Notes under the pieces: generated by a model
Database searches by the model: none
The model's input: the letters and a program-made list of their open reading frames with translations, nothing else
What the model was told of the DNA's origin: nothing
Made by a program: the position numbers and the translations under genes
IMG/VR virus record: IMGVR_UViG_3300022921_000031
Span: 1-49,631 of that record
Direction: 5' to 3' (one strand)
DNA length: 49,631 bases
From: a virus
In this document: one piece after another, positions 1 through 8,180 of the stretch
How the letters are laid out: each line of letters opens with the position of its first letter
Numbering within the stretch: the stretch's first letter is position 1

Positions 1-1040
1 GGATGTTTCATAGAAACATTGCAGGGTCTTGTCCCGGAGTTGTTTACAATAGTACGATAGGAGCAGGAACAGATTCGACTGCTTACGGTGGAAACTCTAC
101 TGGAAAGTATAATGCAGTTTTTACAAGTTTAAATTATAATCTTGCTGGTGGTGATTTTTATAGATATGGATATCTTTCAGGCTTAACTTCTACAGGATTT
201 ACTTGTGCAGCAGGAAACGACCCAAGCGGATATCAAAATTATAGACACAATCAAACTGGATACAATTATGTTGCATGGCAATGGAAAGCCAATGGTGGTA
301 CAACCTCAAGTAATACGGATGGAACTGGGATAACCTCTACAGTACAAGCTAATACTGATGCAGGGTTTTCTATTGTTACCTACACAGGTATTGGTTCAGG
401 AAATGCAAATCCTTCAGTAGGACATGGACTAGGTGTTACACCACAAGTTGTTTTGGTTAAAGGTCTTTCACAAGCAAATAGTTGGATTATGTATCATTAT
501 GGTATTGATGGTGCAAACTCAAGAAATAAATACTTACTATTAGACACTAATGGAGCAGCAGGTACACTTGCAAATTATTGGGGAACATCAACATCAGGTG
601 GAGTAACATCAAGCACTTTTGGAGTTTATGCAGACAATCAAAGTGGCAATAATTATTTGAATGGTAAACATGTAGCCTACTGCTTCGCAGAAAAACAAGG
701 CTTTAGTAAGTTTGGCAGTTATATAGGAAATGGAAATGCAAATGGTACTTTTGTTTATACAGGGTTTAAACCTGCTTGGGTTATGACAAAAGAAGTTAAT
801 GCAGCAGGGTCTTGGGTTATATATGACAATAAACGAGATACTTTTAATCCTGAAACAAAACTTCTTTCAGCAGAAGCTAGTTCAGCAGAATCAACATTTA
901 CACAATATGATTTTGTTTCTAATGGTTTTAAATTTAGAACTTCGGGTTCAGAAAACAGTAGTGGCAATAAGCATATCTACATGGCATTTGCAGAACATCC
1001 ATTCACAACATCAACAGGTATACCAACAACAGCAAGATAA
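1..1040 (+). CDS. Tail lectin-like protein, 3' part (DUF7483-type C-terminus)
   Basis: The 5' end is cut by the window edge; the frame is open from the first bases and the ATG at position 3 is probably internal. The visible 345 residues are rich in Gly, Ser, Thr, Asn and aromatics. They carry the pattern YVAWQWKANGG followed by GFSIVTYTG and VGHGLGVTPQVVLVK, then a second similar unit (FVYTGFKPAWVMTK). This is the repeated beta-sandwich pattern of the DUF7483-type region that ends concanavalin-A-like tail proteins of marine phages (recognised from memory, not searched). Likely role: receptor or glycan binding on the virion surface. The missing N-terminus is probably the reading frame that opens at 49593. 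Confidence 0.75.
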   Translation, partial: MFHRNIAGSCPGVVYNSTIGAGTDSTAYGGNSTGKYNAVFTSLNYNLAGGDFYRYGYLSGLTSTGFTCAAGNDPSGYQNYRHNQTGYNYVAWQWKANGGTTSSNTDGTGITSTVQANTDAGFSIVTYTGIGSGNANPSVGHGLGVTPQVVLVKGLSQANSWIMYHYGIDGANSRNKYLLLDTNGAAGTLANYWGTSTSGGVTSSTFGVYADNQSGNNYLNGKHVAYCFAEKQGFSKFGSYIGNGNANGTFVYTGFKPAWVMTKEVNAAGSWVIYDNKRDTFNPETKLLSAEASSAESTFTQYDFVSNGFKFRTSGSENSSGNKHIYMAFAEHPFTTSTGIPTTAR

Positions 1041-1058
1041 TATATAATAGGAATTAAT

Positions 1059-1634
1059 ATGTGGGCATTAGTAGAAAACAATCAAGTAACTCAGGTTTAC
1101 ACCAGACCTAAAGCAATAACCATTGGGGACAATCAATATCCAAGTAATATTATGTCTGTATGGTCTGCCGAAGATTTAGAGGCAATAGGCATTTATGAAG
1201 TGGTTGTAGATAACAGCAACTTTAAAAACCCTTCTTATTACATTAACACCAATCAATCTTTTGATTTTGCTAACGATGTGGTAACTGCATCTTATGGTAC
1301 AGCTACTCCTAAAAACTTAGACGATACAACTGATCCTGATACTGGTGATGTAACTCATGGTCTTAAATGGAATCACAATCAAGTGATTATCAATCAAGCT
1401 TATGGTTTATTACAGCCTAACGATTGGTATGTGGTCAGAGAAACAGAAGCTGGTACAGCTATTCCTGCTGATTGGACTACCTTTAGAACTGATGTCAGAA
1501 GCACAGCAGCAGATATGCAAAGCAAAATTGATGCTTGTACCACAGTCGATGAGTTAGCAGCCTTGTATGAATACAACGATGCTGAACCACCTGTTAGACC
1601 ATTAGGTGAGTTTCCAACTCCACCAAGTGCATAA
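1059..1634 (+). CDS. Hypothetical tail-associated protein
   Basis: 191 aa, directly after the tail lectin gene. The N-terminus (MWALVENNQVTQVYTRPKAI) resembles the start of phage tail-fibre assembly or tail-accessory proteins, and the C-terminal third (residues about 125-180) looks like an alpha-helical hairpin containing DWTTFRTDVRSTAADMQSKI. No catalytic motif is visible. The position after a receptor-binding protein suggests a chaperone or accessory role; this is inferred from context only. Confidence 0.6.
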   Translation: MWALVENNQVTQVYTRPKAITIGDNQYPSNIMSVWSAEDLEAIGIYEVVVDNSNFKNPSYYINTNQSFDFANDVVTASYGTATPKNLDDTTDPDTGDVTHGLKWNHNQVIINQAYGLLQPNDWYVVRETEAGTAIPADWTTFRTDVRSTAADMQSKIDACTTVDELAALYEYNDAEPPVRPLGEFPTPPSA

Positions 1635-1641
1635 TTAAATT

Positions 1642-2121
1642 ATGAAAAAACTTAAATCAATATTAGGAACCTTAGCTCCAACTCTGGGTGCTGCGATAGG
1701 TGGACCAATCGGCGGTCAAGCTGGTCAGATACTCAGTAGTATTTTAGGTGTACCCAACAATCCAAAAGCAATCGAAGGTGCTATGAATAACATCACAGCA
1801 GATCAAATGGTTGAGCTCAAGAAAGCAGAAATAGATTTTGAATTGCAAATGAAAGAGCTTGAGGTAGATATTTTTGAGCTTGAAGTTAACGACAAGCAAG
1901 ACGCCAGAGGAAAGTTTAATAAAGACTGGACAGCCAGAATAATGGGTATTGCTGTTGTCGGTGGGTTTATGGGATACATATTTTTAGTAACCTTACAGCC
2001 ACCAGAACAGAACTCCGAGGCACTGATTAATCTTGTGCTTGGCTACCTCGGCGGTTTAGCTAGTGCTGTTATTTCTTTTTATTTTGGTGCTTCTAACACA
2101 CCAGATAAAAATGAAGAGTGA
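1642..2121 (+). CDS. Holin, 3TM family-like
   Basis: 159 aa. It has a Gly/Ala-rich hydrophobic N-terminus (residues 8-35, AAIGGPIGGQAGQI), a charged helical middle containing ELQMKELEVDIFELE, the segment RGKFNKDWTARIMG, and then two membrane helices (about residues 108-125 and 133-150) with a short charged tail. This arrangement matches the three-helix holins of the GTA_holin_3TM type. The probable role is forming inner-membrane lesions at lysis. The next gene overlaps it by 4 bp and may be its partner. Confidence 0.7.
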   Translation: MKKLKSILGTLAPTLGAAIGGPIGGQAGQILSSILGVPNNPKAIEGAMNNITADQMVELKKAEIDFELQMKELEVDIFELEVNDKQDARGKFNKDWTARIMGIAVVGGFMGYIFLVTLQPPEQNSEALINLVLGYLGGLASAVISFYFGASNTPDKNEE

Positions 2122-2399
2122 AAGAGCTATTAAGTGTTGTAGAGACTATAGGTATCCCAGCAGCAGTAGCTGTAGGAATGGGATATCTTGTTTGGACGCT
2201 TTTTAAAAATCTTATAGCTGACATCCATAAAAAATTAGATACTCAACATAGCATGATTGTTGCCTTAATAGATAGAATAAGGCAGATGGATAATGATATG
2301 ATAAGGATTGATACTTTAGTCAGAACAGCACTAAAGTTACCACCCGATGTAGATAGGATCTCACGGGCAGATGGGAAGAAAGATCAGAGAAAAGATTAA
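2118..2399 (+). CDS. Small membrane protein, possible holin partner
   Basis: 93 aa, starting with GTG inside the holin stop (GTGA overlap). One membrane helix lies at about residues 10-30 (GIPAAVAVGMGYLVWTLF), followed by an amphipathic or coiled-coil segment with basic and acidic residues to the C-terminus. No signal peptidase site is visible. The topology and the overlap with the 3TM holin-like gene suggest an antiholin or accessory lysis protein. No family was recognised. Confidence 0.6.
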   Translation: MKELLSVVETIGIPAAVAVGMGYLVWTLFKNLIADIHKKLDTQHSMIVALIDRIRQMDNDMIRIDTLVRTALKLPPDVDRISRADGKKDQRKD

Positions 2400-4081
2400 T
2401 GGCAGGTTTTAAATTACAAACATTTACCGGACTTAACGAAAAGCTAAGCCCTAGACTTTTGCCAGAAGATGTTGCTCAAGATGCACAGAATGTTTTTCTT
2501 GATCGTGGAAGGCTAGAAGCACTGCCGCAAGACACCAACGATGCATCTGAAACCGGACCAACACATCCAGCCAGTCACATTGGGTCAACAACAAAAACAA
2601 TATTTAAAGCAACCAACGCCGAGTGGTTTACCTTCAACGACGAGGTAGATGTAATTAAAAGCCCGATAAAAGAAGATGTTCATGGACGTTTTTATTTTAC
2701 TGGCATCGGAGGAGGCTCTGGATTCCCCAGAATGGTGGATGCAACCAACGGAATATCAGGTGCTGGACCTTATCCAACAACAACATATAGATTAGGGTTG
2801 CCAACCCCACCAGCATTTACCACTGGTCCCAGTGTAAACAATGCTACAGCAGCAGCAGGTGCAACAGAATCATCAAGGGCTTATGTGTATACAGAGATCA
2901 CCGCATTCGGGGAAGAAGGACCACCAAGTACAGTTGCAACAAGCGATATTGTAGATGCCGCAAATGGAGCTACAGTCACACTATCTTTACCAGCAGCAAC
3001 AAGTGGTACATACAATATTTCTAAAAGAAGAATTTATAGAACAGACCTCAATGGTATATTTAGATTTGTTAAAGATGTATCTGGAACATCGTCAGGGACA
3101 ACAACAGAAGCTGTTCTGGACGCCTCTCTCGGGGAAGAAATAGAATCGGTCGACAATCTAGCACCGCCAGATGACACCTCTTCATTACACCCAGATGGAC
3201 CTATGCTTGGCATCACAACAATGCCTAACGGAATTACAGCAGGCTTTAGTGGTAACACATTATTATTTAGTGAGGCTTTCTTGCCACACTCATACCCACT
3301 TTCAAACCAAATAACAACCAAAGATGACATAGTTGGAATAGCATCTATTGCCTCGGGCTTGTTAGTCACAACAAAAGGTAAGCCCTTATTAGTGTCAGGT
3401 ACAGATCCTTCAGCCATGGCTATGGTTGAGATAGATGCGAATCTACCAAATAGTAATAAGCGTTCACTTGTTGACATGGGAGAGTATGCTATTTATTCCT
3501 CCCCCGACGGACTCGTGCTTATGTCAAACTCAGGCATTAACCTTGTTACCGAACAAATATTTACCAGAGATCAATGGCAGGACTATTACCCGTCTAACGT
3601 AGAGGGCTATGAGTACGAAGGCAAATACCTAGGCTTTACATGGGACGGCTCTGACTCAAGCACCAAGAAAGGATTTATCTTTGATCCAAGGGGAGGAAAG
3701 AACGCATTTGTTAATTTAGATTTTTATGCACACGCAGGCTTCAACGACAGAGAGGAGGACGAACTATATTTAGTTATTGACGGTACCCTTAAAAAGTTTG
3801 GCAGATCTGCAAGCAAAAGAACATACTCATGGAAGTCTAAAGAGTTTTACTCAAACAGACCTATATCGCCGGGTGTAGCGAAAGTAAGTGCTGACTCTTA
3901 TAGCAGCCTTACATTTAAGCTATATGCAGACGGATCTTTAAAACACACACAGACCGTTACTAACAACAATATATTTAGATTACCCGGAGGCTATCAAGCA
4001 AAAGCCTTTCATATCATCCTTGAAGGAACAGACGCTGTGAACGAAGTCTGTGTATATGAAAGCCCACAGGAGATTACCTGA
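2399..4081 (+). CDS. Virion structural protein, tail hub or nozzle-like
   Basis: 560 aa. The N-terminus (AGFKLQTFTGLNEKLSPRLL, then VAQDAQNVFLDRGRLEALP) is the pattern seen in large podovirus tail proteins that start with a strand reading ...A.N...d.G.l.p. The middle is predicted beta-rich, with repeated units containing GNTLLFSE, GLLVTTKGKPLLVSG and YSSPDGLVLMS that look like blades of a propeller. A tail nozzle or stabilising role, analogous to P22 gp10 or T7 gp12, is inferred from size, beta content and operon position. Confidence 0.55.
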   Translation: MAGFKLQTFTGLNEKLSPRLLPEDVAQDAQNVFLDRGRLEALPQDTNDASETGPTHPASHIGSTTKTIFKATNAEWFTFNDEVDVIKSPIKEDVHGRFYFTGIGGGSGFPRMVDATNGISGAGPYPTTTYRLGLPTPPAFTTGPSVNNATAAAGATESSRAYVYTEITAFGEEGPPSTVATSDIVDAANGATVTLSLPAATSGTYNISKRRIYRTDLNGIFRFVKDVSGTSSGTTTEAVLDASLGEEIESVDNLAPPDDTSSLHPDGPMLGITTMPNGITAGFSGNTLLFSEAFLPHSYPLSNQITTKDDIVGIASIASGLLVTTKGKPLLVSGTDPSAMAMVEIDANLPNSNKRSLVDMGEYAIYSSPDGLVLMSNSGINLVTEQIFTRDQWQDYYPSNVEGYEYEGKYLGFTWDGSDSSTKKGFIFDPRGGKNAFVNLDFYAHAGFNDREEDELYLVIDGTLKKFGRSASKRTYSWKSKEFYSNRPISPGVAKVSADSYSSLTFKLYADGSLKHTQTVTNNNIFRLPGGYQAKAFHIILEGTDAVNEVCVYESPQEIT

Positions 4082-5772
4082 TGGCTAAGGCAAGAGGTAC
4101 TTTCGTTGTACCAAGAGGTTTTGATCCAGAGGCAAAAAGATTTGCCACCCTTGTTAATGATTCTATTGCACAGATTAAAGGTGAGAAGGGAGATCCCTTA
4201 GACGCAGCAGTAACCTTTAGAGATCTTATTGATACTGGCATTGCAAAAAGAAACATAAGAATAAATGCTGATGGCAAGATTACTGGAACAAATTCAAATC
4301 AAATTGTTATTGGTGAAGAAGAGGTACTAGATATACCCCCACCACCCACAGGTGTAAGTGCCGATGGGGCTTTTCAAAATATTATTATTGAATGGGATAC
4401 AGCCACATTCTTTGGGTTCTCACATGCAGAAGTATGGGCATCCAGCACCAACAGTTTTGCAAGCAGGGTGTTTGTTGGACAGACAACAGCGGCAGTATTT
4501 AGTCATGCGGTAGGTACAGGTCAAACCAGATATTACTGGATAAGATTTGTAAACACACAAGACATCCCGGGACCATTTAATTCTACATCTGGCACCGCAG
4601 GAACAACCGCCTTGATAGACACACAAGAAATAGCAGATGGTTTAATTACCGCAGCCAAGCTTGTTGACGGTGCAGTTACCGAAACAAAAATAGCAGCAGA
4701 CGCTGTAACTAACGCCAAAATAGCAGTCAATGCTATTCAGGGAGATGTCATAGCGGCATCAGCGATCACTGAAACAAAGATATCAACAGACGCTATTAGT
4801 TCAGCAAAGATACAAGCAAATGCAATTATTGCTGGTAAGATTGCAACCAACGCAATCGTTGCTGGCAACATACAGTCTAACGCTATAACGGCTGATAAGA
4901 TTCAGGCTAACGCCGTGGTTGCAGATAAGATAGCAGCAAACTCAGTAACCGCCGCTAAGATGGTAGCGGGTACTATCACCGCAGCTTCCGGTATTATTGG
5001 TGATCTAGCAATCTCCTCAGCAAAAATTATTGATGGTGCGATTATCAACGCAAAGATTGCAAACGCTGCTATTGATGATGCAAAAATTGCAAACTTAAGT
5101 GCAACAAAAATAACCTCAGATCAGATAGATACAGCACGAATTAATGTAGCGGGTTTAATCACTGCCGGGGGATTAATTGTTGGTAGTGACCTTTCTACCA
5201 ATGGTGGCACAACTATTCATGGCGGCAACATTATTACAAACACAATTGCTGCAAATAAATTAACGATCACGCCCCTTGAGGCGGGTCAAGCTGCGGCAGA
5301 TATTAACAGCAACACGACTACGATTGACGGGGGAAAGATAACAACGAACTCTGTAACCGCTACTCAAATCAATACAGCCAACTTGGTCCTTCCATCATCA
5401 GGAGCAGCCGCACAAACAATAGGTCCTTGGACCCCATCAAACACTATGCAGTATAAATATGTTACAAGTGTTGGCTCAGGAGCTGGTTTTTATCATGGCT
5501 TTGTAAGACTTCAAGGAATTACTAATCACCTTAAAACGGTGAGCTTGGTTTATTTTGATTCAGGAACCTCTGCTATAGTTTACAACAGCGGCACAACAGA
5601 TAAGCTGCCGGGACAGGTAGATAGGTTTTTTTCTACCTCTGATTCTGCAAATATTCCACAAGCATTTGAATACACTGGAAGCAACACAGTTAACTTATTT
5701 ATTCTTGCACAAGCGGACTCTGCACCAGACACAATAACAGTTACAGCAAGATTCTATAAATATAGTGTCTAA
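4081..5772 (+). CDS. Lambda J-like tail fibre with FNIII domain and coiled shaft repeats
   Basis: 563 aa, start overlapping the previous stop (TGATG). After a short N-terminus, residues about 82-180 form a fibronectin type III-like domain (PPPPTGVSADGAFQNIIIEW ... RYYWIRFVN). Residues about 185-350 are a long run of degenerate heptad-like units of the form A-[IV]-x-x-x-K-I-x-x-[ND]-A. This matches the C-terminal half of lambda J-type host-specificity proteins. A beta-rich C-terminal domain follows (about 430-563). The large N-terminal hub domains of J are absent, so this is probably a fibre attached to a podovirus tail. Confidence 0.7.
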   Translation: MAKARGTFVVPRGFDPEAKRFATLVNDSIAQIKGEKGDPLDAAVTFRDLIDTGIAKRNIRINADGKITGTNSNQIVIGEEEVLDIPPPPTGVSADGAFQNIIIEWDTATFFGFSHAEVWASSTNSFASRVFVGQTTAAVFSHAVGTGQTRYYWIRFVNTQDIPGPFNSTSGTAGTTALIDTQEIADGLITAAKLVDGAVTETKIAADAVTNAKIAVNAIQGDVIAASAITETKISTDAISSAKIQANAIIAGKIATNAIVAGNIQSNAITADKIQANAVVADKIAANSVTAAKMVAGTITAASGIIGDLAISSAKIIDGAIINAKIANAAIDDAKIANLSATKITSDQIDTARINVAGLITAGGLIVGSDLSTNGGTTIHGGNIITNTIAANKLTITPLEAGQAAADINSNTTTIDGGKITTNSVTATQINTANLVLPSSGAAAQTIGPWTPSNTMQYKYVTSVGSGAGFYHGFVRLQGITNHLKTVSLVYFDSGTSAIVYNSGTTDKLPGQVDRFFSTSDSANIPQAFEYTGSNTVNLFILAQADSAPDTITVTARFYKYSV

Positions 5773-5784
5773 TGGAGAATAGCA

Positions 5785-6153
5785 ATGAGTGAGTGGATAA
5801 TGCGAGATTATACTTATACATATGAGCTTGTATCATACAAGGTAGAACAAGAGGGTGATATTGCTGATATAGTAACAGAGGTTAATTTTAATGTTACTGC
5901 CACAGACACATCTTCTAATACCGTTACTTTTCCTTGGAGATTTGTTTTTTGTAAATATACAACATCGGGTACTTGTCCAATGACTGGCAAAACAATTAAC
6001 TATACACCCCTTACAGACCTTACGGACGCAAAAATTATTGCTTGGATTAAATCAGCCTTTGCATATCAAGATAGGGACATAATGTTAAACCATCATGCCG
6101 CTCAATTGCTTGAGGGTAGAACTTCTGATAATCCAGTTCCGCCGTCTGAATAG
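5785..6153 (+). CDS. Hypothetical phage protein
   Basis: 122 aa, preceded by GGAGAA 8 nt upstream of its ATG. It appears to be a small beta-rich protein (TYTYELVSYKVEQEGD ... VTEVNFNVTATD) with two cysteines in a FCKYTTSGTCP segment and a short helix at the C-terminus. Similar small proteins occur next to tail fibres in marine phages, but I cannot assign a function. Confidence 0.6.
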   Translation: MSEWIMRDYTYTYELVSYKVEQEGDIADIVTEVNFNVTATDTSSNTVTFPWRFVFCKYTTSGTCPMTGKTINYTPLTDLTDAKIIAWIKSAFAYQDRDIMLNHHAAQLLEGRTSDNPVPPSE

Positions 6154-6202
6154 TAACAAAGGGCTACATTAATGGTAAATTTAGTGATATCTTACGGACA
6201 GA

Positions 6203-6607
6203 ATGCTATCTTTAGTTGATGTAAGATTATATTGGGACGACATCCTACCCGGTATTAAAAAGATCAAGGATGAGTCACAACCAGAGTGGCGGATTGAGGA
6301 TGTCTATGCATCGCTTGTTTCTGGGATAGCTGAGCTGTATGTTGATCTTGAACAAAGACCAAATACAAGCTTCATTGTGTTGCAAGAAAAACCCTTGATC
6401 TTCAAACCGGGAAAAGGTTTATTGGTCTGGATTGCCCATGACGATAGGGCGGATGCAGCAAAGAAATATATGGACGAGGTTGAAATGATAGCTGAAACAA
6501 AAGGATGTTCTAAGATAGAGTTCTGGACTCCTTGGGATGGTTTAGTGAAAGCACTGAACACCAGAGGCTACAACCTTAAATATTACATAGTAGAAAAGGA
6601 GATCTAA
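6203..6607 (+). CDS. GNAT-fold-like virion protein (T7 gp13-like candidate)
   Basis: 134 aa. The pattern of secondary structure (helix WRIEDVYASLVSGIAELYV, strands FIVLQ and GLLVWIAH, helix AAKKYMDEVEMIAETKGC, strand KIEFWTP, helix LVKALNTRGY, strand KYYIVEKEI) fits an acyl-CoA N-acyltransferase-like fold, as in the small virion or accessory proteins upstream of T7-type internal core proteins. The position immediately before the internal virion genes supports this. Catalytic activity is not implied; the usual acetyl-CoA loop is not clear. Confidence 0.5.
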   Translation: MLSLVDVRLYWDDILPGIKKIKDESQPEWRIEDVYASLVSGIAELYVDLEQRPNTSFIVLQEKPLIFKPGKGLLVWIAHDDRADAAKKYMDEVEMIAETKGCSKIEFWTPWDGLVKALNTRGYNLKYYIVEKEI

Positions 6608-7197
6608 TGTCAGGTGGCGGCGGAAGCACAACAATTAAAGACACCCCAGCACAAAAGTCATTGGCTAAAATTGCTGCACAAAGGTTTAATCTTTATCAAC
6701 AGTATTTTGTACCTTTAGAAAATCAGTTTATCGCTGACGTTCAATCATTAAAAGATCCTTCTAATTTTGAAAATGTTGCATCTTTTGTAAATACAATACA
6801 GCAACCAGAGTTTCAAGAACAAAGAAGACAGCTAGCACAACAAGCATTTCAACAAGGCGTAGATCCAACATCCGGTCAATACCGAGGCAGAACACAACAA
6901 CTATCTCAGGCACAGGCAAGAGGTCTAGGCATAGGAACCGCTGAAGGTATGTCTGGTCAGGTAGATAGATACTACCAAGGACTACAAAACATTATTGCTT
7001 TAGGAGAAGGACAGGCTGGTCAGGCTATGTCTGGTCTAGGTGATGTCGGAAAAATAGCACAACAAAGAGCACAAGCGGAAGCAAAAACTAGTTTTGCAAA
7101 AGCACAAACAGTACCGGCGGCTATTGGTACAGGTGTTGGTCTTGGGGTGGGATATACTCTTGGTGGTTTTGGAAATAACTCTGGTGGTGGCAGTTAA
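6607..7197 (+). CDS. Internal virion protein candidate
   Basis: 196 aa, overlapping the previous stop by one base. The N-terminus is Gly/Ser-rich, followed by a long Gln- and Ala-rich helical region (residues 15-165, e.g. EQRRQLAQQAFQQGVDP) and a Gly-rich hydrophobic C-terminus (IGTGVGLGVGYTLGG). This composition is typical of podovirus core proteins that are ejected into the cell envelope. It is the first of a block of five such genes with overlaps or very short gaps. The homologous relation to T7 gp14 is inferred from context and composition. Confidence 0.6.
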   Translation: MSGGGGSTTIKDTPAQKSLAKIAAQRFNLYQQYFVPLENQFIADVQSLKDPSNFENVASFVNTIQQPEFQEQRRQLAQQAFQQGVDPTSGQYRGRTQQLSQAQARGLGIGTAEGMSGQVDRYYQGLQNIIALGEGQAGQAMSGLGDVGKIAQQRAQAEAKTSFAKAQTVPAAIGTGVGLGVGYTLGGFGNNSGGGS

Positions 7198-7733
7198 TGG
7201 CTGATCCTATGACAAATTTATATCAGGGAGCATCGTTTGGGTTAATGCCACAAACGAGAATGAATTTTGATCTTGGTCGTGGAGGATATCAGCCTGCAAA
7301 CCAAGGTCAGTTTTTTGTAGACCCATATAGAACCGGAGATCAAGCTGCACAGGAAACTTTAGCAGATTTATATGAAGCAGAATATGCGGATTACTTAAAC
7401 AGATTTTTTCCAGTACAGCAACAGATGATCTCTGAAGTAACAGAACAGTTTCCGGGGCTTAGACAGGAAGAAATTTCACGGGCACAACAGTCTGTGGCTA
7501 AGGCTTACGCAAATATATCTGGTCAACAAAGAAGAAGAATGGGTGGTTTTGGTTTAAGAGAATCAGAGAGTTTTTATAAAGACCTTGAAAGATCACAAAC
7601 ATCTGCAACTGTCGCAGCAAGAAATCTAGCAGGACAAAGAGCGGATGAAAGAAGAATGGAATTAATGTCTGGAAACATAGGCGGAGCCCTAGGAACCAGA
7701 GCAATTGCAACTCAAGGAGGAGTAGGTGGCTAG
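7197..7733 (+). CDS. Internal virion protein candidate
   Basis: 178 aa, start overlapping the previous stop (TAATG). It has a Gly/Gln/Phe-rich N-terminus followed by amphipathic helices from about residue 55 (EYADYLNRFFPVQQQMISEV) and an Arg-rich segment (SGQQRRRMGGFGLRESESFY). Like its neighbours it lacks recognisable enzymatic motifs and has the composition of an ejectable core component. The next gene starts 8 bp before its end. Confidence 0.55.
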   Translation: MADPMTNLYQGASFGLMPQTRMNFDLGRGGYQPANQGQFFVDPYRTGDQAAQETLADLYEAEYADYLNRFFPVQQQMISEVTEQFPGLRQEEISRAQQSVAKAYANISGQQRRRMGGFGLRESESFYKDLERSQTSATVAARNLAGQRADERRMELMSGNIGGALGTRAIATQGGVGG

Positions 7734-8178
7734 TTTATTAACAACAGGCAGACAGATTAAAGGATCAGCTTTGGCTGGTTTAACATCTGTAGCACAACAA
7801 GAAGCATCTAAAAATATTGCAGAAGAACAGCTCAAGCAGGCAGCAGAAGCTCAATCACAACAACTGATTGGTACAGGTCTTGGTGTAGCGGGTGCATATG
7901 CGGCACCTAAAGTTGCAGCAAGCATGGCTTCAAGAAAGGCACTTGCGGATGTTGGTCTTACCGGGGTGGATATGTTTGCGGCTCCCGGCTCACAGGCAGC
8001 AACAAGCGTTGCAGCTATACCTGCTGAGGTTGCGGCTGGAACGGCAACAGCAACAGAGGCAGCGGCGGTAGCTGAGGGAGGCACAGCAGCGGCTGGCGGA
8101 ACCACAGCACTATTAACTAACCCATACACTTATGCAGCTATAGCAGCAGCATTTTTGTTAAAAAAAATATTTGATTAA
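7726..8178 (+). CDS. Ala-rich internal virion or membrane-active protein
   Basis: 150 aa with a GTG start at 7726, chosen because AAGGAGG (7714-7720) sits 5 nt upstream. The protein is strongly Ala/Thr/Gly-rich. It has a helical segment with Gln and Glu (residues 22-48), hydrophobic segments (GVAGAYAAPKVAASMA and TYAAIAAAFLLKKIF at the C-terminus) and an AlaThrGlu repeat zone at about 95-125. Its position between core protein candidates suggests a membrane-inserting ejection component. The 8 bp overlap with the preceding gene suggests translational coupling. Confidence 0.55.
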   Translation: MASLLTTGRQIKGSALAGLTSVAQQEASKNIAEEQLKQAAEAQSQQLIGTGLGVAGAYAAPKVAASMASRKALADVGLTGVDMFAAPGSQAATSVAAIPAEVAAGTATATEAAAVAEGGTAAAGGTTALLTNPYTYAAIAAAFLLKKIFD

Positions 8179-8180
8179 TC

